A stretch of DNA of 41,566 nucleotides from Photobacterium pectinilyticum. Its GTDB lineage: Bacteria; Pseudomonadota; Gammaproteobacteria; Enterobacterales; Vibrionaceae. The stretch is from assembly GCF_024357955.1 (NCBI RefSeq), contig NZ_JANEYT010000041.1, forward strand, positions 1-41,566, read 5' to 3'. Position numbers and translations under genes: made by a program. The notes below the pieces were generated by a model. The model had not been told where the DNA came from, did not search any database, and saw only the letters and a program-made list of their open reading frames with translations. Position 1 is the stretch's first letter; the number at the start of each line of letters is the position of its first letter. Of the stretch, positions 33,216-41,566 are shown piece after piece.

Positions 33216-34418
33216 TTATTCAGTGGTACCCACTTCAATTGCTATGGCTGTGGCTTCCCCCCCACCAATACAGCAGGCGGCAATACCGCGAACAGGGCGG
33301 CCGATACTTTGGTGTAACCGGTTAAGACGATGTATTAATGTCACGATAATTCTTGCCCCGCTAGCACCTATAGGGTGCCCCAGTGCGCATGCTCCACCAT
33401 CAGGATTAACACGTTCGGGATCGATTCCTAATTCTTTCGTCGCTATTTGCGTTACAACGGCAAAAGCCTCGTTAATTTCCCAGCTATCTACTTGCTCTGG
33501 CGACCACGCAAGTTTGTCTAGCAACTGGCGAATAGCGTAAACAGGAGCAACCGTAAATTCTGCCGGTTGACGGGCATGGCAGGAATGAGCCGATATAATC
33601 GCTAATGGCTTGTGACCTTGCTGTCTAGCAAGACTGCCTTCCATTAAAACGAGAGCCGCAGCCCCATCTGATATTGAGCTGGAATTCCCCGCGGTAACAG
33701 TGCCTCCCTCGACAAATGCAGAGCGGAGTACCGGTAGTTTCGTTAGGTTGATTTCGTTCGGGTGTTCATCTCGGCTAACAACAACGTCACCCTTAGGGTT
33801 TGCCACTTTAACCGGTATAATTTCACTATCAAACCAACCTTGTTCTTGAGCAATCAGCGCGCGCTCTACTGACTTAACTGCCCACTTATCCATGCTTTGA
33901 CGCGTATAATGGCGTTCGTCGGCAACTTTCTGGGCATAGACACCCATTAAGTCCCCTTCATAAGCATCCTGTAGGCCATCAAGGAACATATGATCGTGCA
34001 AGGTACTATGACCTAAACGAAGGCCCGAACGTATTTTACTTTGCAGGTATGGCGCATTACTCATGCTCTCCATCCCGCCAGCCACCACCGTCTGATCGGT
34101 GCCAGCTAAAATAGCATCATGGCCCAGCATTACACTCTTCATGCCAGAACCACAGACTTTATTAATGGTGGTACAACCAATGTTTTCTGGTATACCGGCT
34201 TTTAACGCAGCCTGCCTGGCAGGGGCTTGACCACAGCCAGCCAGCAGCACATGCCCCATCAATACTTCATCAATTATTTCTGCCGAAAGACCGGAATGCT
34301 GTAATGCGCCTTTAATGGCGACACTACCCAATTCGGAAGCACTCAGTGACGATAGCTCCCCTTGAAAACTACCGATAGGTGTTCGATTTGCCGCGATGAC
34401 CCACACTTCCTTACTCAT
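33216..34418 (-). CDS. Acetyl-CoA C-acyltransferase (thiolase), first gene of the valine/isoleucine operon
   Basis: 400 residues from ATG 34418 ([16 protein letters not shown]), which has GAGGG seven bases upstream; the open frame continues up to 34490 through the operators and is rejected. The acylated Cys is in [36 protein letters not shown] and CIGGGEATA carry the other active-site residues. It can cleave 2-methylacetoacetyl-CoA from isoleucine and acetoacetyl-CoA. As the first gene, it is read from a promoter facing liuR, with two LiuR-like sites between. Confidence 0.93.
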   Translation of the reverse strand: MSKEVWVIAANRTPIGSFQGELSSLSASELGSVAIKGALQHSGLSAEIIDEVLMGHVLLAGCGQAPARQAALKAGIPENIGCTTINKVCGSGMKSVMLGHDAILAGTDQTVVAGGMESMSNAPYLQSKIRSGLRLGHSTLHDHMFLDGLQDAYEGDLMGVYAQKVADERHYTRQSMDKWAVKSVERALIAQEQGWFDSEIIPVKVANPKGDVVVSRDEHPNEINLTKLPVLRSAFVEGGTVTAGNSSSISDGAAALVLMEGSLARQQGHKPLAIISAHSCHARQPAEFTVAPVYAIRQLLDKLAWSPEQVDSWEINEAFAVVTQIATKELGIDPERVNPDGGACALGHPIGASGARIIVTLIHRLNRLHQSIGRPVRGIAACCIGGGEATAIAIEVGTTE

Positions 34419-34460
34419 AACAAAGCCCTCTTGGTGTGCTTTATCTCTGCAGGCGATTTC

Positions 34461-34476
34461 TTGACGTTTACGTAAG
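34461..34476 (-). promoter_or_regulatory. LiuR-like operator, valine operon side
   Basis: Read on the minus strand, CTTACGTAAACGTCAA matches the site at 34490-34505 at 14 of 16 positions. The TTTACGTAAACG core is the LiuR-type motif that I recall from comparative studies of gammaproteobacteria. It lies 43 bases from the thiolase start. Confidence 0.65.
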
Positions 34477-34489
34477 CATAGCACTAACA

Positions 34490-34505
34490 TTTACGTAAAC
34501 GTTAA
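34490..34505 (+). promoter_or_regulatory. LiuR-like operator, liu operon side
   Basis: TTTACGTAAACGTTAA is in inverted orientation to the neighbouring site, 14 bases from it. It lies upstream of liuR and probably mediates autoregulation together with control of liuABCE. Confidence 0.65.
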
Positions 34506-34585
34506 GAAACAAACCCGGTACACATTGCAGCATTAAAGCCATGACCTAACCATTGTTGTACGGTCACGTTGGGGGGCAAAGCAAG

Positions 34586-34978
34586 GTGGAAACGTTCAAA
34601 ATAAGTGAAATGGCCAAAGAGTTTGACATCACCACCCGAAGCATTCGGTTCTATGAGGATGTAGGGTTACTGCAGCCCAAAAGACAAGGCAGCACCCGTG
34701 TTTACTATCGCCGAGATAAAATCAGGCTCAAGCTAATCTTACGCGGCAAAAGGCTCGGGTTTTCATTGGCCGAAATCCGTGAACTTTTCGATCTGTACGA
34801 CACGAATCAAAGCTCATCGCAGCTCAATAAAATGCTGATCATCATTGATACTAAACAAGCCGCACTCGAGCGTCAGCTTGAAGACATCAATGTCGTTATG
34901 ACCGAACTGCAAATCGCCAAAAATAAATGCCAACAGGCTTTGAATATTCAGGCTTCAGATAATCAACCAGAGCCCTAA
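34586..34978 (+). CDS. liuR: MerR-family regulator of leucine/isovalerate use, LiuR
   Basis: About 130 residues if started at GTG 34586 (followed by ETFKISEMAKEF), with a G-rich stretch upstream; a TTG at 34553 would add 11 residues. The N-terminal MerR HTH reads FKISEMAKEFDITTRSIRFYEDVGLL, then RVYYRRDKIRLKLILRGKRLGFSLAEI. A coiled-coil dimerisation helix and short C-terminal effector end follow. LiuR controls branched-chain amino acid catabolic genes in gammaproteobacteria. Its location, first in the liu operon and divergent from the valine operon, and the two matching operators make this assignment firm. Confidence 0.88.
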   Translation: METFKISEMAKEFDITTRSIRFYEDVGLLQPKRQGSTRVYYRRDKIRLKLILRGKRLGFSLAEIRELFDLYDTNQSSSQLNKMLIIIDTKQAALERQLEDINVVMTELQIAKNKCQQALNIQASDNQPEP

Positions 34979-35016
34979 CCTCACTTCACTTTGTCTAATG
35001 GACCCATGGAGCGCTT

Positions 35017-36186
35017 ATGAAAGACAGCTTCACCCCTTTAAATTATGGCCTAGGAGAGACCATTGATATGCTTCGTGAGCAAGTCAATGGTTTTGCTGAG
35101 CAAGCTATCCTGCCTCTCGCTGCAGATATAGATAGAAATAATCAGTTTCCCAATCACTTATGGCCATTGATGGGGGAAATGGGCCTGTTGGGAGTCACCG
35201 TCAGCGAAGAATATGGCGGTGCTGATATGGGCTACCTCGCCCATGTTGTCGCCATGGAAGAAATCAGCCGTGCATCCGCTTCTGTCGGCCTAAGCTATGG
35301 CGCTCACTCCAACCTCTGTGTCAACCAAATCTATCGCCATGGTACGGAGGAGCAAAAAGCCAAATATCTGCCCAAGCTGGTTAGTGGTGAGCATGTCGGT
35401 GCACTGGCTATGAGTGAACCGAATGCGGGATCGGATGTTGTCAGCATGCAACTCAAAGCGAAGAAACAAGGCGATCATTATCTGCTTAACGGCAGCAAGA
35501 TGTGGATCACCAATGGTCCTGATGCCGACACAGTGATTGTGTATGCTAAAACGGCCCCCGACAAAGGTTCACATGGCATTTCCGCATTTATTGTTGAAAA
35601 GCAATTCCCCGGTTTTAGCCATGCTCAGAAACTCGATAAACTCGGCATGCGCGGCTCCAATACCTGTGAACTTGTATTTGCTGATTGCGTTGTACCGACC
35701 GCTAACTTGCTGGGAGAGCTAAACCAAGGCGTGCAAGTTCTCATGAGTGGCCTGGACTATGAACGGGTTGTTTTAGCTGCCGGGCCATTGGGGATCATGA
35801 GAGCCAGTATAGACCTCGTTGTGCCTTATGTTCATGACCGAAAGCAGTTCGGCCGATCTATTGGTGAGTTCCAACTCGTCCAAGCCAAAGTCGCTGACAT
35901 GTATACCCGCACCAATGCTGCACGTGCCTATGTCTATACCGTTGCCAAGGCCTGTGATCGGGGTGAAGCCACCCGCAAAGATGCAGCTGGTGTCATTTTA
36001 TATTCAGCAGAAATAGCCACCCAAGTCGCGTTAGATGCTATTCAGCTATTGGGCGGAAATGGTTATATCAACGAATTTCCTGCCGGACGTTTATTGCGTG
36101 ATGCCAAGCTCTACGAAATCGGCGCAGGAACATCAGAAATACGCAGAATGTTGATCGGCCGTGAGCTTTTTGAAGAATCCAAATAG
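35017..36186 (+). CDS. liuA: Isovaleryl-CoA dehydrogenase
   Basis: 389 residues of the acyl-CoA dehydrogenase family. FAD and substrate motifs: [51 protein letters not shown] carries the Glu at the unusual helix G position that marks isovaleryl-CoA dehydrogenases. [30 protein letters not shown] closes the active site; it lacks the Glu found in other family members at that point. It oxidises isovaleryl-CoA to 3-methylcrotonyl-CoA. GGAG precedes ATG 35017, 38 bases after liuR. Confidence 0.95.
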   Translation: MKDSFTPLNYGLGETIDMLREQVNGFAEQAILPLAADIDRNNQFPNHLWPLMGEMGLLGVTVSEEYGGADMGYLAHVVAMEEISRASASVGLSYGAHSNLCVNQIYRHGTEEQKAKYLPKLVSGEHVGALAMSEPNAGSDVVSMQLKAKKQGDHYLLNGSKMWITNGPDADTVIVYAKTAPDKGSHGISAFIVEKQFPGFSHAQKLDKLGMRGSNTCELVFADCVVPTANLLGELNQGVQVLMSGLDYERVVLAAGPLGIMRASIDLVVPYVHDRKQFGRSIGEFQLVQAKVADMYTRTNAARAYVYTVAKACDRGEATRKDAAGVILYSAEIATQVALDAIQLLGGNGYINEFPAGRLLRDAKLYEIGAGTSEIRRMLIGRELFEESK

Positions 36187-36195
36187 GGACAGACG

Positions 36196-37800
36196 ATGGC
36201 GATACTCAAGTCTTCAGTCAATCGAGACGATAATTTTTACGCTAAGAACTACCAAAATATGGCCGCTATTGTCGACCAGCTGCAGACATATGTTGAAACC
36301 ATCAAGCTCGGTGGCGGAGCCAAATCACATAAAAAGCAACAAGAGAAAGGCAAACAACCGGTAAGAACCAGAATCCAAGCCCTACTCGATCATGACAGTG
36401 AATTTCTTGAAATAGGCCAATTTGCGGCTTGGGATGTTTACACTGAATCTATCCCCTGCGCGGGGGTTGTGGCAGGTATCGGGCGGGTAGAAGGGATTGA
36501 ATGCATGATCGTTGCCAACGACCCATCCGTTAAAGGCGGCACCTACTACCCACTAACTGTAAAGAAGCACCTTCGGGCACAAGAGATCGCCGAGCGTTGC
36601 CACCTACCCTGCATTTATCTTGTCGACTCAGGTGGAGCCAACCTTCCCCATCAAGCCGATGTGTTTCCAGACCGGGATCATTTCGGCCGTATTTTTTATA
36701 ACCAAGCCAGAATGTCAGCCAAAGGGATCCCGCAAATTGCGGTGGTGATGGGCTCCTGCACGGCCGGTGGTGCCTATGTTCCGGCCATGGCTGATGTCTC
36801 TATTATCATCAAAGAACAAGGAACCATTTTCTTAGCTGGCCCCCCTCTTGTTAAAGCAGCCACAGGTGAAGTAGTCACAGCGGAAGAACTAGGTGGAGCT
36901 TATGTTCATTGCAAAACATCAGGTGTGGCTGACTATTTTGCCAATGATGAACAACATGCCATTGAATTAGCAAGACAAGCCGTAGAAAGTTGTGCCCTTC
37001 TACCATTTGCACCCTTAAACCATAACTCGCCGGCTCCTCATTACCCTGCAGAGGAGTTATTTGGCATTGTCGGCACCGATTTACGCACACCGTTCAACAT
37101 TCGAGAAGTCATTGCCCGGGTTGTAGACAATTCTGAGTTTGATGAATTTAAAGCGCTTTATGGGTCTACACTGGTATGTGGCTTTGCAAAAATCTACGGT
37201 CAACAGGTAGGTATCGTTGCCAACAACGGCATTTTATTTTCCGAGTCAGCCCAAAAAGGGGCGCACTTCATTGAATTATGCTGCAAAAGAAACATTCCTC
37301 TTTTGTTCCTGCAAAACATTACCGGCTTTATGGTCGGAAAAAAATGCGAGTCGGAAGGGATTGCCAAACATGGCGCCAAAATGGTGATGGCCGTTGCTTG
37401 TGCTGATGTACCTAAATTTACCGTCATTATTGGCGGCTCTTACGGAGCGGGAAATTACGGAATGTGTGGCCGCGCATACAGCCCAACAATGATGTGGATG
37501 TGGCCCAACGCGCGCATCTCGGTAATGGGTGGTGAGCAAGCCGCCGGTGTATTAGCCCAAGTAAATCGTGAGAACAAAAAACAACAGGGTGAACAGTGGT
37601 CAGCCGAAGAGGAAGATGCCTTCAAGCAACCTATTCGTGATTTGTACGAAGAGCAAGGCTCACCCTACTATGCCAGCGCACGACTTTGGGATGATGGCAT
37701 CATCGATCCCCGTGACACGAGACATATTGTCGGCACAGCGCTGCATGCTTGCCAAAGGGCACCGAAAACTGCCAGTACGTTTGGTATATTTCGAATGTGA
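36196..37800 (+). CDS. liuB: Methylcrotonyl-CoA carboxylase beta subunit (carboxyltransferase)
   Basis: 534 residues, full length. Crotonase-like carboxyltransferase domains: [33 protein letters not shown] and [14 protein letters not shown] in the N-terminal half. [34 protein letters not shown] and [15 protein letters not shown] in the C-terminal half. It moves carboxylate from biotin to 3-methylcrotonyl-CoA. It cannot work without the biotin-carrying alpha subunit LiuD, which is not in this operon. It starts nine bases after liuA. Confidence 0.93.
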   Translation: MAILKSSVNRDDNFYAKNYQNMAAIVDQLQTYVETIKLGGGAKSHKKQQEKGKQPVRTRIQALLDHDSEFLEIGQFAAWDVYTESIPCAGVVAGIGRVEGIECMIVANDPSVKGGTYYPLTVKKHLRAQEIAERCHLPCIYLVDSGGANLPHQADVFPDRDHFGRIFYNQARMSAKGIPQIAVVMGSCTAGGAYVPAMADVSIIIKEQGTIFLAGPPLVKAATGEVVTAEELGGAYVHCKTSGVADYFANDEQHAIELARQAVESCALLPFAPLNHNSPAPHYPAEELFGIVGTDLRTPFNIREVIARVVDNSEFDEFKALYGSTLVCGFAKIYGQQVGIVANNGILFSESAQKGAHFIELCCKRNIPLLFLQNITGFMVGKKCESEGIAKHGAKMVMAVACADVPKFTVIIGGSYGAGNYGMCGRAYSPTMMWMWPNARISVMGGEQAAGVLAQVNRENKKQQGEQWSAEEEDAFKQPIRDLYEEQGSPYYASARLWDDGIIDPRDTRHIVGTALHACQRAPKTASTFGIFRM

Positions 37801-37833
37801 GGTACGACATGAGCAATCAAATGAGGTAGCGAC

Positions 37834-38676
37834 ATGAATCGGATCACCACGGAGCATGGTAACAGCAATCTAAACATTGAAAGCAAAGACGTGCTATTCA
37901 ATATCGATAGTAGAGGCATTGCAACGATTACACTCAACCGGCCAGATAAAAAAAATGCCTTCGACAGTCGCTGCATTGCGATTCTGCTCAATATACTGCA
38001 GCTTTCCCGGGCCGATTCAAAAATAAGAGTTATGGTCCTAAGAGCAAATGGCAGTCATTTTAGTGCTGGGGCTGATCTCAATTGGATGCAATCTCTCGCT
38101 GACTACAGCATGGAAGAAAACATAAAGGATGCCGAAAAACTTGCCGAGTTACTCCACCAGCTAGACACCTTCCCAGTCCCTACCATAGCCGTGGTTCAGG
38201 GAGCAGCTTTCGGCGGCGCGCTTGGCTTGATTTGCTGTTGCGATATCGCTATAGCCTCTCAAGACTGCCAATTTTGTCTAAGTGAAGTCAAACTTGGGCT
38301 AGCACCTGCAACCATTAGCCCGTATGTTTGCCGAGCTATGGGCCCACGGCAGGCAAGGCGTTATATGCTCACAGCAGAACTTATCAGTGCCGAACTCGCC
38401 AAAGAACTCAACCTCATCCATACAATGGTTCCAACCACTCAATCTTTCGATGAACATCTTCAGCATTTTATTCGTCATTTAGCAAAGAACAGCCCTAATG
38501 CCGTTCGAGAAGCTAAGGTCCTTTGCCATATGTGTGAGTCTGGGACCATTGATTCATCACTAAGAAAAAAAACCAGTCAGATCATTGCAAAATTGCGTGT
38601 TTCACCTGAAGGACAAGAAGGCTTGAACGCATTTTTAGAAAAACGTAAACCTAACTGGATGACAGAACATGATTAG
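37834..38676 (+). CDS. liuC: Methylglutaconyl-CoA hydratase
   Basis: 280 residues of the crotonase superfamily with GSHFSAGADLNWMQSLADYS and QGAAFGGALGLICCCDIAIA as oxyanion-hole motifs. LSEVKLGLAPATISPYV follows. The SAGADLNWM phrase is characteristic of methylglutaconyl-CoA hydratases. The start is ATG 37834 after GAGGTAG. A near-duplicate of this start region (GAGGTACGACATGA) lies 25 bases upstream and opens a seven-codon frame. The N-terminus is about 20 residues longer than I expect for the family. The stop overlaps the liuE start by eight bases. Confidence 0.9.
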   Translation: MNRITTEHGNSNLNIESKDVLFNIDSRGIATITLNRPDKKNAFDSRCIAILLNILQLSRADSKIRVMVLRANGSHFSAGADLNWMQSLADYSMEENIKDAEKLAELLHQLDTFPVPTIAVVQGAAFGGALGLICCCDIAIASQDCQFCLSEVKLGLAPATISPYVCRAMGPRQARRYMLTAELISAELAKELNLIHTMVPTTQSFDEHLQHFIRHLAKNSPNAVREAKVLCHMCESGTIDSSLRKKTSQIIAKLRVSPEGQEGLNAFLEKRKPNWMTEHD

Positions 38677-39598
38677 ACGACCAGATAATTCCAGTGACTT
38701 TCCGACCTCAGTGACTGTATATGAAGTAGGTGCTCGTGACGGCTTGCAAAACGAAACGGCCCTACCAACGCAAACCAAAGTCGATTTCATCAACTTACTG
38801 TCACAATCCGGGCTTAGTCATATTGAAGCGGGGTCATTTGTCTCAGCCAAGCGGGTTCCACAAATGGCCGATTCTTTAAATGTGATGCGTGCCATCGAAC
38901 GAAATCAAACTATCACCTATTCCGCACTTACCCCCAATATTCAAGGTTTTGAAATGGCATTAAGTGCACAAGCCAATGAAGTGGCTATATTTGGCTCAGC
39001 GTCTGAAGGTTTCAGCCAACACAATATCAATTGTTCTATCAGCGAGAGTCTTCAACGTTTTGAACCTGTGATGGCTTTAGCGCTTCTCCACAATATACCG
39101 GTAAGAGGCTATCTCTCTTGTGTTATTGATTGCCCCTATGACGGCGCCACAGACGTAAACCAAGTGATGCACGTTGCTGAAACGCTGATTGATATGGGCT
39201 GTTATCAAGTTTCTTTTGGAGACACCATAGGTACCGGCACACCGTTGAAAGTCGCACACCTGTTAGACACTGTTATTAGCCGCATCCCTAGCCATCAAAT
39301 AGCCGTGCATTTCCATAATACATGGGGCCAGGCTTTACCCAATATCTACCAAGCTTTATCTATGGGAATTAACACGATTGATGCCAGTGTTGCAGGGTTA
39401 GGAGGATGCCCATATGCACCCGGTGCGAGTGGCAATGTCGCCACCGAAGATGTTGTCTATCTATGTCACCAATTGGGCATAGAGACCGGTATTAACCTGA
39501 ACACGTTAGCTGAAGCGGGATGGATGATTTGCCAGGCACTCAATATATCACCACGCTCGAATGTATCTTTAGCGCTCAAAGCTAAATACCTTCAGTAA
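38669..39598 (+). CDS. liuE: Hydroxymethylglutaryl-CoA lyase
   Basis: 309 residues of the DRE-TIM metallolyase type. The N-terminal YEVGARDGLQNE carries the catalytic Arg and metal Asp. GDTIGTGTP and HFHNTWGQ carry the metal-binding His pair. SVAGLGGCPYAPGASGNVATED includes the catalytic Cys. It splits HMG-CoA to acetoacetate and acetyl-CoA, the end of the leucine pathway. ATG overlaps the liuC stop. In Shewanella-type operons liuD would stand between them; here nothing does. No acetoacetate CoA-transferase genes follow. Confidence 0.94.
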   Translation: MIRRPDNSSDFPTSVTVYEVGARDGLQNETALPTQTKVDFINLLSQSGLSHIEAGSFVSAKRVPQMADSLNVMRAIERNQTITYSALTPNIQGFEMALSAQANEVAIFGSASEGFSQHNINCSISESLQRFEPVMALALLHNIPVRGYLSCVIDCPYDGATDVNQVMHVAETLIDMGCYQVSFGDTIGTGTPLKVAHLLDTVISRIPSHQIAVHFHNTWGQALPNIYQALSMGINTIDASVAGLGGCPYAPGASGNVATEDVVYLCHQLGIETGINLNTLAEAGWMICQALNISPRSNVSLALKAKYLQ

Positions 39599-39617
39599 TA
39601 CCAACCTACATAAATAT
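39596..39617 (+). repeat. 22-bp repeat at the liuE stop codon
   Basis: This is identical over 22 bases, inverted, to 15378-15399 next to the IS1595-type copy. It starts with the TAA stop of liuE itself, so the last codon of liuE and the repeat coincide. Confidence 0.6.
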
Positions 39618-39658
39618 AAAAAAAAGTGGTAACTACCCGAGAAAAAGTAATTACCACT
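39617..39658 (-). terminator. Terminator for the small minus-strand gene
   Basis: AGTGGTAACTAC and GTAATTACCACT pair at 11 of 12 positions around a ten-base loop. On the minus strand eight or more T residues follow. On the plus strand it may also help to end the liu transcript. Confidence 0.75.
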
Positions 39659-39737
39659 AACTCACCATGAACTACGTCCGATACTCGTAACGTCTTTTCT
39701 TACGCCGCTGTATTATGCCCGAAGGCTTGAGTATTAA

Positions 39738-40019
39738 TTAGTAAGTTTCTGAACGAAGGAAACGTTGCTCCGCCTCCAGTTCGTTTACTGCACGCCACAT
39801 TTTTTGCTCTCGCTCTTGTAGCCTTGAGTGCATGACACTACCCGGCTTCACGTTAAGCGTGTCTGCAGGTCCAATAAATTGATCTGCTTCATTATTGAAA
39901 AGCAGCCTAAATTCTTCCAACGTCGGTAAACAATTGTTTTCCTCCTCAAATGATTCGAAAATATCGATTACTTTGTGTGAAACATCCCTTTTGATCCCTT
40001 CTAAGTCAACACTATCCAT
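39738..40019 (-). CDS. Small acidic hypothetical protein, 93 residues
   Basis: Started at ATG 40019 (MDSVDLEGIKRDV), with GGAG six bases upstream; the open frame from 40043 has no comparable site. The protein is acidic and helical, with two possible helix pairs (VSHKVIDIFESFEEENN; SRLQEREQKMWRAVNELEAEQRFL) and no signal peptide. A terminator lies at the expected place after its stop, so it is a real single-gene unit. No family is recognised. Confidence 0.6.
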   Translation of the reverse strand: MDSVDLEGIKRDVSHKVIDIFESFEEENNCLPTLEEFRLLFNNEADQFIGPADTLNVKPGSVMHSRLQEREQKMWRAVNELEAEQRFLRSETY

Positions 40020-40336
40020 TAGTCTCTCCAAATACTCAACCACGAGTGTTAATCAATCTAGACATCATAAGTGTAGTTGATGAGGAAAATATTTTTCATT
40101 AGCGGGAATTTCATGTGTAACAAATTATTCCATGTAGTAAACATCTGTTTTAGTTGCATAAGTTTTAAATTGAACATTGCACATAAAATTATTTCGGTAT
40201 TTTTTGTTTTAATTTTTTAGAATCAGATCTCATTTTCATAAATATACCCACTTTGTATGTATTCATTGGTTACTCGTCTATACTTGTCAATATATCAATG
40301 GGTTACTATTGTCCATGTCGTTATGGGAGAGCAAAA
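40020..40336. other. AT-rich divergent promoter region
   Basis: About 320 bases lie between two divergently transcribed genes. It is strongly AT-rich from 40080 to 40250. No operator dyad or RNA gene stands out. Confidence 0.4.
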
Positions 40337-41422
40337 ATGTGGCGTAATTTAACTTGCTTTGATTTCATACTCAAAGCGGTATCAATTAGATTAGCCCTAA
40401 CCTTCCTACTTATTCATTCTTCATCTGGTATGGCAACAGAAGTAAGAGAAGAGCCCTATGATATCTATTATGACAGGCTGTATTCCGATATAAATGATGA
40501 AGATAGTTTCCAAGATTGGATTGATGAAACCCAAGATGAAATCTCTGATACTATCCATGATTACAGCAGCACTATCGATCATTACATGGCTAAAAAAGAT
40601 GAAGAGCTACCCATCACTAATCGCAGCTACTTACGCTTAAAATTTAAAGGTCGGTATACACACCGTGACTATGCGGATTTGGATGCCAGCGTAAAATTGA
40701 AACTCGACTTACCCCATACTGAAAAAAACTGGAAACTTATCCTCGACACCGATCCGGATGACTTTGACAGACTGGAAGATAAACAACGTGGTATATCAAA
40801 TAGCTCAAACAGTAGTTTATCTGGCGCTGTCGGTGGTGTGCAATTACAAGGTCAACAATGGGGAAATTGGCGGACAAACCTTGACCTTGGTTTAAAGATA
40901 AAACTTCCGCTTGATCCATTTGCTCGTGCAGATCTCAGACGTATTGATAGACTCAGCCACAAGTGGACCAGTAGGATTAAACAAGAAGTCTTTTACTACG
41001 ATTCCAAAGGGCCTGGCGCCCTTACCTCCTTGAATTTTTACTTCTCTACACCTGAAGATCCCAGCACTATTCTCAAACTAAGCTCATCAGCACAGTATTT
41101 GGACAATGATGATAATTGGGAGTTTGTACAACAGGCCGAAATATTTGACAGAATAGGTCAAGATGACTTACTGCAATATTCAATTGGTATTAGTGCTGAT
41201 TCTCGGCCAAATTATTCCATTACCAACTCATGGGTATCAGTAGCATGGAAACATCGCCTTTATAGTGATTGGCTCTATATGACAGTCACACCCGAGTTAG
41301 ACTTTCAGGATGAGTACCAATATAAAGTTAACCCGGGAATCATGCTCGAATTTGAATTATTTTTCACGGCAGAAGGCGGGATAGATAGATTAGCCAGAAA
41401 AATACCTTACCCAACAAATTAA
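40337..41422 (+). CDS. Exported hypothetical protein, probable outer-membrane beta-barrel
   Basis: 361 residues from ATG 40337 (MWRNLTCFDF), which follows GGGAGAGC at good spacing; the frame reaches back to 40253. A signal peptide (LALTFLLIHSSSGMA) ends near residue 32. An acidic helical stretch rich in Asp and Glu follows (residues 35-85). Then come many alternating strands such as SYLRLKFKGRYTHRDY, WRTNLDLGLKIKL, ALTSLNFYFST and YMTVTPELDFQ. That pattern suggests a small beta-barrel in the outer membrane. No family is recognised. It is a single gene ending near the inverted IS1595 fragment. Confidence 0.65.
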   Translation: MWRNLTCFDFILKAVSIRLALTFLLIHSSSGMATEVREEPYDIYYDRLYSDINDEDSFQDWIDETQDEISDTIHDYSSTIDHYMAKKDEELPITNRSYLRLKFKGRYTHRDYADLDASVKLKLDLPHTEKNWKLILDTDPDDFDRLEDKQRGISNSSNSSLSGAVGGVQLQGQQWGNWRTNLDLGLKIKLPLDPFARADLRRIDRLSHKWTSRIKQEVFYYDSKGPGALTSLNFYFSTPEDPSTILKLSSSAQYLDNDDNWEFVQQAEIFDRIGQDDLLQYSIGISADSRPNYSITNSWVSVAWKHRLYSDWLYMTVTPELDFQDEYQYKVNPGIMLEFELFFTAEGGIDRLARKIPYPTN

Positions 41423-41496
41423 ATATATCTCCCCTCGCCAATCATATTATTCATATCAATTTAGATAAGTAATAAATTCAACGCTACAAAAGTAAA

Positions 41497-41566
41497 CCTG
41501 ATTACCACCGAGCCTCAGCTAATTTAAGTAAACGTTGAGGCATCGGTGCTGTTTGAATACCTGAAT
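41497..41566 (-). mobile_element. End of a second IS1595-family copy (copy B), cut by the window edge
   Basis: These 70 bases are the reverse complement of 15308-15377, with no difference that I can see. They encode the transposase C-terminus including RLLKLAEARW and the stop. Beyond 41497 the similarity to copy A stops. The rest of the element lies outside the window. The orientation is opposite to copy A. Confidence 0.85.

Noticed and set aside
34419..34490. Upstream extension of the thiolase frame by 24 codons
   Set aside because: It would run through both the regulatory region and a LiuR-like site, while ATG 34418 has a good ribosome binding site and matches the usual thiolase start.
1..41566. 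CRISPR arrays, rRNA and tRNA genes
   Set aside because: No regularly spaced direct repeats of CRISPR type and no recognisable rRNA or tRNA sequence were seen on reading through the window; a covariance-model search was not possible.

Overview
The window looks like gammaproteobacterial DNA of the Vibrionaceae type, with Photobacterium or a close relative as my best guess. That guess rests on moderate-to-low GC, the protein sequences, and marine-type IS6, IS982 and IS1595 family insertion sequences. It also rests on a valine/isoleucine operon and a liu operon whose gene order I recall from Shewanella and relatives. No rRNA, tRNA or CRISPR array was recognised.

Bases 1-8.1 kb form a decayed accessory region. 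Three small minus-strand genes for membrane-associated proteins sit in long AT-rich spacers that share a repeated GGAA(T/A)GGGGCAA motif. A graveyard of mobile DNA follows: a DUF6262/TnpC-like remnant, a left-truncated IS6-family copy with a chimeric transposase ORF, a frameshifted plasmid-type parB with a 17-bp palindrome behind it (a parS candidate), two decayed IS6-family copies, and an IS982-family element with intact 7-bp target duplications.

Bases 8.2-13.8 kb carry a LysR-type regulator facing a four-gene operon: periplasmic binding protein, double-length permease, ATPase, and a divergent family I pyrophosphatase-like enzyme. A second scar follows at 13.8-15.4 kb: the tail of an ethanolamine permease gene, a 207-bp internally deleted IS6-type element, the tail of a ureohydrolase gene and a truncated IS1595-family transposase.

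Bases 15.4-26.7 kb are mostly ordinary: a cation-diffusion-facilitator transporter, a lipoprotein, a three-gene 2-oxoacid dehydrogenase complex (E1 alpha, E1 beta, E2), a DEAD-box RNA helicase, a YjdF-family membrane protein, galE, a lipoprotein hydrolase, a Nudix hydrolase and a possible 35-residue membrane peptide.

Bases 26.7-39.6 kb form a divergent branched-chain amino acid catabolic locus. On the minus strand, a thiolase, mmsA, acyl-CoA dehydrogenase, enoyl-CoA hydratase, 3-hydroxyisobutyryl-CoA hydrolase, mmsB and an SDR would take isobutyryl-CoA and 2-methylbutyryl-CoA to central metabolites. On the plus strand, liuR-liuA-liuB-liuC-liuE would take isovaleryl-CoA to acetoacetate and acetyl-CoA. 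Two near-identical LiuR-like operators lie between the arms. The upstream 2-oxoacid dehydrogenase complex could supply the acyl-CoAs. liuD, the biotin-carrying subunit of methylcrotonyl-CoA carboxylase, is missing from its expected place. The window ends with a small hypothetical gene, an exported probable outer-membrane protein and the edge of a second IS1595 copy, inverted relative to the first.
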